Source: JAVBNC01 sp031551765 (GTDB lineage Bacteria > Desulfobacterota > Desulfovibrionia > Desulfovibrionales > Desulfovibrionaceae). From it: 64,000 bases of DNA. The DNA lies in assembly GCA_031551765.1 (NCBI GenBank), contig JAVBNC010000056.1:1-64000 (forward strand). Reading direction: 5' to 3'. Within the stretch, counting starts at the first letter, position 1. The number at the start of each line of letters is the position of its first letter. Below the pieces are notes generated by a model. The model worked only from the letters and a program-made list of their open reading frames with translations, was not told where the DNA came from and ran no database searches. Positions 60,913 through 64,000 of this stretch are shown here, piece by piece. Both the position numbers and the translations under genes were made by a program.

Positions 60913-62055
60913 ATGAAAATTACGGACATCACCGCCTACCCGCTCTCCTACCCGCTGCCCGAAGGGAAAAACGTGGCCCTGGGCATAGGCAGAACCGTGA
61001 AACGCGACGCCGTGCTGGTGCGGGTGCGTACCGCCGGCGGCCTGACCGGCTGGGGCGAATCGCACCACGGCCGCTGCCCCGGCGCCATAGCCCATATCGT
61101 CAACACCACGCTGCGCCAGCTGGCCACGGGCATGGACGCCTCCGACGTGGTGGGCGTCTGGCAGGTCATCCACCAGATGCAGCTGGCCAGCCACGGCATG
61201 GGCGCGGGCTGCGCCATGGCCATGAGCGGCCTGGACATGGCCCTGTGGGACATACGGGCCCAGGCGGCGGGCTGGCCGCTGTACAAGCTGCTGGGCGGCC
61301 GGGCCAAGGGCATTCCCGCCTACGCCGGGGGCATTTCCCTGGGCTACCAGGCGCCGGAAGCCCTGGCGGAGGAAGCGGAAGGCTACGTGAAAAACGGCGT
61401 CTCCGCCGTCAAACTGCGCATCGGAGACACGGTGCGCAAGGATATCGCCCGCATCGCCGCCGTGCGCAAGCGCTGCGGGGAAGCCGCCGCCATCATGACC
61501 GACGCCAACGCCCGCTATTCCATTGAGGACGCCCGCGCCGCCGTGCCCGCCTTTGACGAGCTGGACGTGTACTGGCTGGAAGAGCCCTTCTCCCCCTTTG
61601 ACGAGCACGCCTACGCCACGGCCCGCGCTTTCGGCCGCACCGCCTTCGCGGCCGGGGAAAACCACTACACCCGCTTTGAGTTCGCGCGCCTGCTGCAAGG
61701 CGGGTACATCCGCATGCTGCAGCCGGACCTCTCGAAAGTGGGCGGCATCACGGAAGGGCTGCGGGTGGCGGCTATGGGCGGCGCGCAAAAGCTCTCCGTC
61801 CACCCGCATACCTCGGCTTCCGGCGTCAACATGGCGGCGACCATCCACTTCATGGCCGCCATCGACAACCCCGGCTATTTCGAGGCGGACATGGCGGAGC
61901 ACAACGCCTTCCGCGCCGAACTGACGGGCAGCCCCTACGAGCTGCGGCCCGACGGCACGGTGTGGCCGCTGGAAAAGCCGGGCCTGGGCCTCACGGTGGA
62001 CGAAAGCCTGCTGGCGCGCTTCCCGCTTATCGAAGGGCCGGGATACGTGAAGTAA
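60913..62055 (+). CDS. Enolase-superfamily dehydratase or racemase, copy 3
   Basis: A protein of 380 residues. V-K-L-R (K-x-R), T-D-A-N-A-R, W-L-E-E-P-F, A-G-E-N-H and Q-P-D-L-S-K with V-H-P-H-T-S-A-S complete the active site. The cap holds T-G-W-G-E-S-H-H-G-R-C-P. It ends about 70 bases before the GntR gene and is the last enzyme of the operon. Confidence 0.85.
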   Translation: MKITDITAYPLSYPLPEGKNVALGIGRTVKRDAVLVRVRTAGGLTGWGESHHGRCPGAIAHIVNTTLRQLATGMDASDVVGVWQVIHQMQLASHGMGAGCAMAMSGLDMALWDIRAQAAGWPLYKLLGGRAKGIPAYAGGISLGYQAPEALAEEAEGYVKNGVSAVKLRIGDTVRKDIARIAAVRKRCGEAAAIMTDANARYSIEDARAAVPAFDELDVYWLEEPFSPFDEHAYATARAFGRTAFAAGENHYTRFEFARLLQGGYIRMLQPDLSKVGGITEGLRVAAMGGAQKLSVHPHTSASGVNMAATIHFMAAIDNPGYFEADMAEHNAFRAELTGSPYELRPDGTVWPLEKPGLGLTVDESLLARFPLIEGPGYVK

Positions 62056-62086
62056 CGCCCGGGACATTGTTTCGCAAAAACCAGCT

Positions 62087-62105
62087 TTGCTGTATCATAC
62101 GGCAA
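62087..62105. promoter_or_regulatory. Candidate GntR operator
   Basis: TTGCTGTATCATACGGCAA is a 19-base palindrome broken only at its centre and two symmetric positions. It has the T-T-G-n-n-G-T-A-T-n-A-T-A-C form common for FCD-type GntR proteins. It overlaps the leader of the GntR gene and suits autoregulation. Confidence 0.5.
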
Positions 62106-62126
62106 GTACGCACCAAGAGAGGACGA

Positions 62127-62858
62127 ATGAGCTTACCCGATATGCCCCAACTGGGCCACGAACCGCTGTGGGACCGGGTGTACGACGAGCTGCGCAAAGC
62201 TCTGCTGGCGGGAAAATTCGCGCCCGGCGACACCATTACCCTGCGTTCCGCGGCCAGTGCCCTGGGCACCAGCCCCACCCCGGTGCGCGACGCGCTGCTC
62301 AGACTCACCGCGGAAGGCATCCTGGTGCAGGGGCCGCGCCGCACGCCCATGGTGCCCATGGTCACGGCCACCACCTTCCAGCAGATTCTCGACGTGCGAG
62401 TCATCCTTGAAGGCTCGGCCGTCGCGGCGGCCGCCGCTTTGGCCACGGACGCGGACTGCCTTGCCGCCGAAACGCTGCACCGGAAAATGTGGGACGCCTA
62501 CGAAGCGGAAAAATACGACGAATACCTGCGCTGCCACCGCGAATTCCACTTCTGCCTGTACAAGGCGGCGCGCAACCCCTTTCTTACGGAAACCATTGAG
62601 AACCTCTGGCTGCGCTGCGCCCCCATCCTCGCCTACGTCGTGCCCAGGCAGCGCGCCACGGACGCCCACGCGGACGCGCTGGACGCGCTGCGCAAGCGGG
62701 ACGGCGCGGCCCTGCAGGAAGCCCTGGTCAAGGACATCAAGCGCGGCGGCGGCTTTATCCTGGCCCAGGCCGGAGAGGACGGCATCATCCACTGGCCGGG
62801 CAAGGACGGCCGGGACCGCCTGCTGAAACGGCCGGAAGAGACGCCCGCCCCCCAATAA
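62127..62858 (+). CDS. GntR-family transcription regulator (FCD/FadR type)
   Basis: A protein of 243 residues. The winged helix-turn-helix is L-A-G-K-F-A-P-G-D-T-I-T-L-R-S-A-A-S-A-L-G-T-S-P-T-P-V-R-D-A-L-L-R-L with A-E-G-I-L. The FCD domain follows, with D-V-R-V-I-L-E-G, H-R-E-F-H-F-C-L-Y and N-P-F-L, whose His/Asp residues usually bind a metal and a carboxylate effector. GAGAGG precedes the ATG at 62127. The open frame upstream to 61962 overlaps copy 3 and is rejected. It likely controls the operon from 53.6 to 62 kb. Confidence 0.9.
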   Translation: MSLPDMPQLGHEPLWDRVYDELRKALLAGKFAPGDTITLRSAASALGTSPTPVRDALLRLTAEGILVQGPRRTPMVPMVTATTFQQILDVRVILEGSAVAAAAALATDADCLAAETLHRKMWDAYEAEKYDEYLRCHREFHFCLYKAARNPFLTETIENLWLRCAPILAYVVPRQRATDAHADALDALRKRDGAALQEALVKDIKRGGGFILAQAGEDGIIHWPGKDGRDRLLKRPEETPAPQ

Positions 62859-62887
62859 CCGGCAAAACGGGAGCACCCCGCCCTGGG

Positions 62888-62913
62888 CGGCGTCGCAGGA
62901 CGCCGTCCTTTTT
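62888..62913 (+). terminator. Terminator after the GntR gene
   Basis: CGGCGTC (62888-62894), loop GCAG, GACGCCG (62899-62905), then TCCTTTTT. It closes the operon. The spacer to 63078 shows no other gene. Confidence 0.8.
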
Positions 62914-63078
62914 GCGCCCGGCCCGCGCGCCATTTACCGCTTTTCCTTTTCCGGCTATGAGGGGGAACAACGCTTTTGCAGCGTTCACGCACGGACTGCA
63001 TCAATGCACGGCAATAGACGGAACTGGCGGCTTTCCAGCGGAACCACGCACCACCTTCATCTCTTGCGGGAGCGTACC

Positions 63079-64000
63079 ATGAGCCCACGAACCGGCATTC
63101 TGAAACCTTTTGTGTTTGCACTGCTCTGCGTTTCGATCTGTCTGTCTCTGCCGGGCTCCGGCTCCGCGCAGCAGGCGCGGCAGGCGGCCTACAAAGCGGA
63201 AAAACCTGTGCGCAGCACCATGCTGCCCAGGGCCACGCCGGAAAGCAAAGGCGTTTCCTCCCTCTATATCCTGGACATGCTGCAGGAGCTGGAAAAGCGT
63301 AACTACCCCGTGCACAGCATGGTCATAGCCGTGGACGGCGCGGTGATTTTCGACGGCTACTGGAACCCCTACAACCCGGACACTCCCTACGTCACTTTCT
63401 CGCTCAGCAAGCTGTTCGCCAACACGGCGGCGGGCATAGCCGTGACCAACGGCAAGCTGAAGCTGACGGACAAGGTGGTGGACTACTTCCCGGACCGGGT
63501 GCCCGCCAACGCCAATGAGAATTTGAAAGCCATGACCGTGCGGGACCTGATCACCATGCGTTCCGGCCACGCCAGGGAAATCAGCGGCAACGAGTGGCGG
63601 CCGCTGAAAACCAGCTGGATCGACGCGTTCATGAAAGAGCCCGTGCCGCACAAGCCCGGCACGCACTATCAATATTCCAGCGGCAACACCTTCATGCTTT
63701 CGGCCATGGTCCAGAAAGCCACCGGCCAGACCTGCGAGGATCTGCTCAAGAGCGCTCTCCTGCCCAAGCTGGGCATCAGGCAGTTTTCCTGGGACAAGAG
63801 CCCGGAAGGCATCACCTCCGGCTACGGCGGGGTGATGATCACCACGGAGGACATGCTTAAAATCGGCATGCTCTATGAGCAGCGCGGCATGTGGAACGGC
63901 GAGCGCCTGCTGACAGAAGAATGGTGCGACCTGTCCATGGGCCATAAAGACGCCTACCCCGGCATGCGCAACCGCTACGCCTTCCACTGGTCGGACAGAG
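63079..64000 (+). CDS. Serine hydrolase of the class C beta-lactamase/DD-peptidase family (3' end outside window)
   Basis: The open frame from the ATG at 63079 runs to the window end (307 codons). A signal peptide is present (F-V-F-A-L-L-C-V-S-I-C-L-S-L-P-G-S-G-S-A), so it is exported. S-L-S-K is the catalytic S-x-x-K, and Y-S-S-G-N takes the place of the Y-x-N motif. M-T-V-R-D-L-I-T-M-R-S-G-H is the usual family block before it. Such proteins are esterases, peptidases or cell wall enzymes more often than true beta-lactamases. The third motif (H-x-G or K-T-G) would be just beyond the edge. Confidence 0.87.
   Translation, partial: MSPRTGILKPFVFALLCVSICLSLPGSGSAQQARQAAYKAEKPVRSTMLPRATPESKGVSSLYILDMLQELEKRNYPVHSMVIAVDGAVIFDGYWNPYNPDTPYVTFSLSKLFANTAAGIAVTNGKLKLTDKVVDYFPDRVPANANENLKAMTVRDLITMRSGHAREISGNEWRPLKTSWIDAFMKEPVPHKPGTHYQYSSGNTFMLSAMVQKATGQTCEDLLKSALLPKLGIRQFSWDKSPEGITSGYGGVMITTEDMLKIGMLYEQRGMWNGERLLTEEWCDLSMGHKDAYPGMRNRYAFHWSDR

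Noticed and set aside
1..64000. CRISPR array or complete prophage
   Set aside because: No regularly spaced direct repeats and no phage structural genes were seen; the accessory part is limited to the first 8.8 kb.

Overview
The window looks like a chromosome segment of a Gram-negative, anaerobic, high-GC deltaproteobacterium, most likely a Desulfovibrionaceae member (Desulfovibrio/Bilophila type). This is inferred from a futalosine-type menaquinone pathway (mqnE-mqnC fusion, mqnA), lpxB, a PrpR-type sigma-54 regulator next to a glycyl radical enzyme with its activase, a selenoprotein, a CbiK-like chelatase, a ComB-like phosphatase and canonical S10/spc/alpha ribosomal clusters. No rRNA is present to confirm it.

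Region 1 (1 to about 8.8 kb) is a visibly AT-richer accessory island on a GC-rich backbone. From the left it holds the tail of an IS3-family transposase, an ogt/MGMT gene cut at both ends, a TcmP / three-Cys radical-SAM-like pair on the plus strand, and a convergent four-gene minus-strand operon. In transcription order that operon is an exonuclease-DUF429-nucleotide kinase fusion, a short PurA homologue with the PurZ-type Asp-to-Ser change in its first motif, a membrane-anchored dCTP deaminase/dUTPase-like protein, and a deoxynucleoside kinase. This is the best candidate for an undescribed system: a chromosomal gene set for handling or sensing deoxynucleotides. An IncFII-type RepA gene, a complete tRNA-Thr(CGT) and a broken tRNA-Thr 5' half mark the right border.

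Region 2 (8.8 to 20.9 kb) is ordinary backbone: a DMT permease, a CbiK-like chelatase lacking two metal ligands, an esterase, an MBL hydrolase, CstA, an HD-GYP response regulator, RidA, QueD/QueE, a long CDF metal exporter and LpxB.

Region 3 (20.9 to 40 kb) is the translation block. S10-spc-alpha runs on the minus strand from rpsJ to rplQ, includes secY, map and rpoA, and lacks adk and infA. After a structured leader and comB, the str operon (rpsL-rpsG-fusA, no tuf) runs on the plus strand.

Region 4 (40.1 to 53.5 kb) contains an M20 peptidase, then a PrpR-type activator divergent from a sigma-54-driven operon. That operon encodes a glycyl radical enzyme with an unusual Cys-Val-Gly active-site motif, a short HesB/IscA-like selenoprotein read through an in-frame TGA, the GRE activase and a DASS-type anion transporter. 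The futalosine genes and a second DMT permease follow, amid large intergenic hairpins and an 86-bp dispersed repeat.

Region 5 (53.5 to 64 kb) is a catabolic operon for an unidentified hydroxy- or sugar-acid: a D-2-hydroxyacid dehydrogenase, a TctCBA tripartite tricarboxylate transporter, three enolase-superfamily enzymes, an FAH-family hydrolase and a GntR/FCD regulator with two candidate palindromic operators. A truncated serine beta-lactamase-like gene closes the window.
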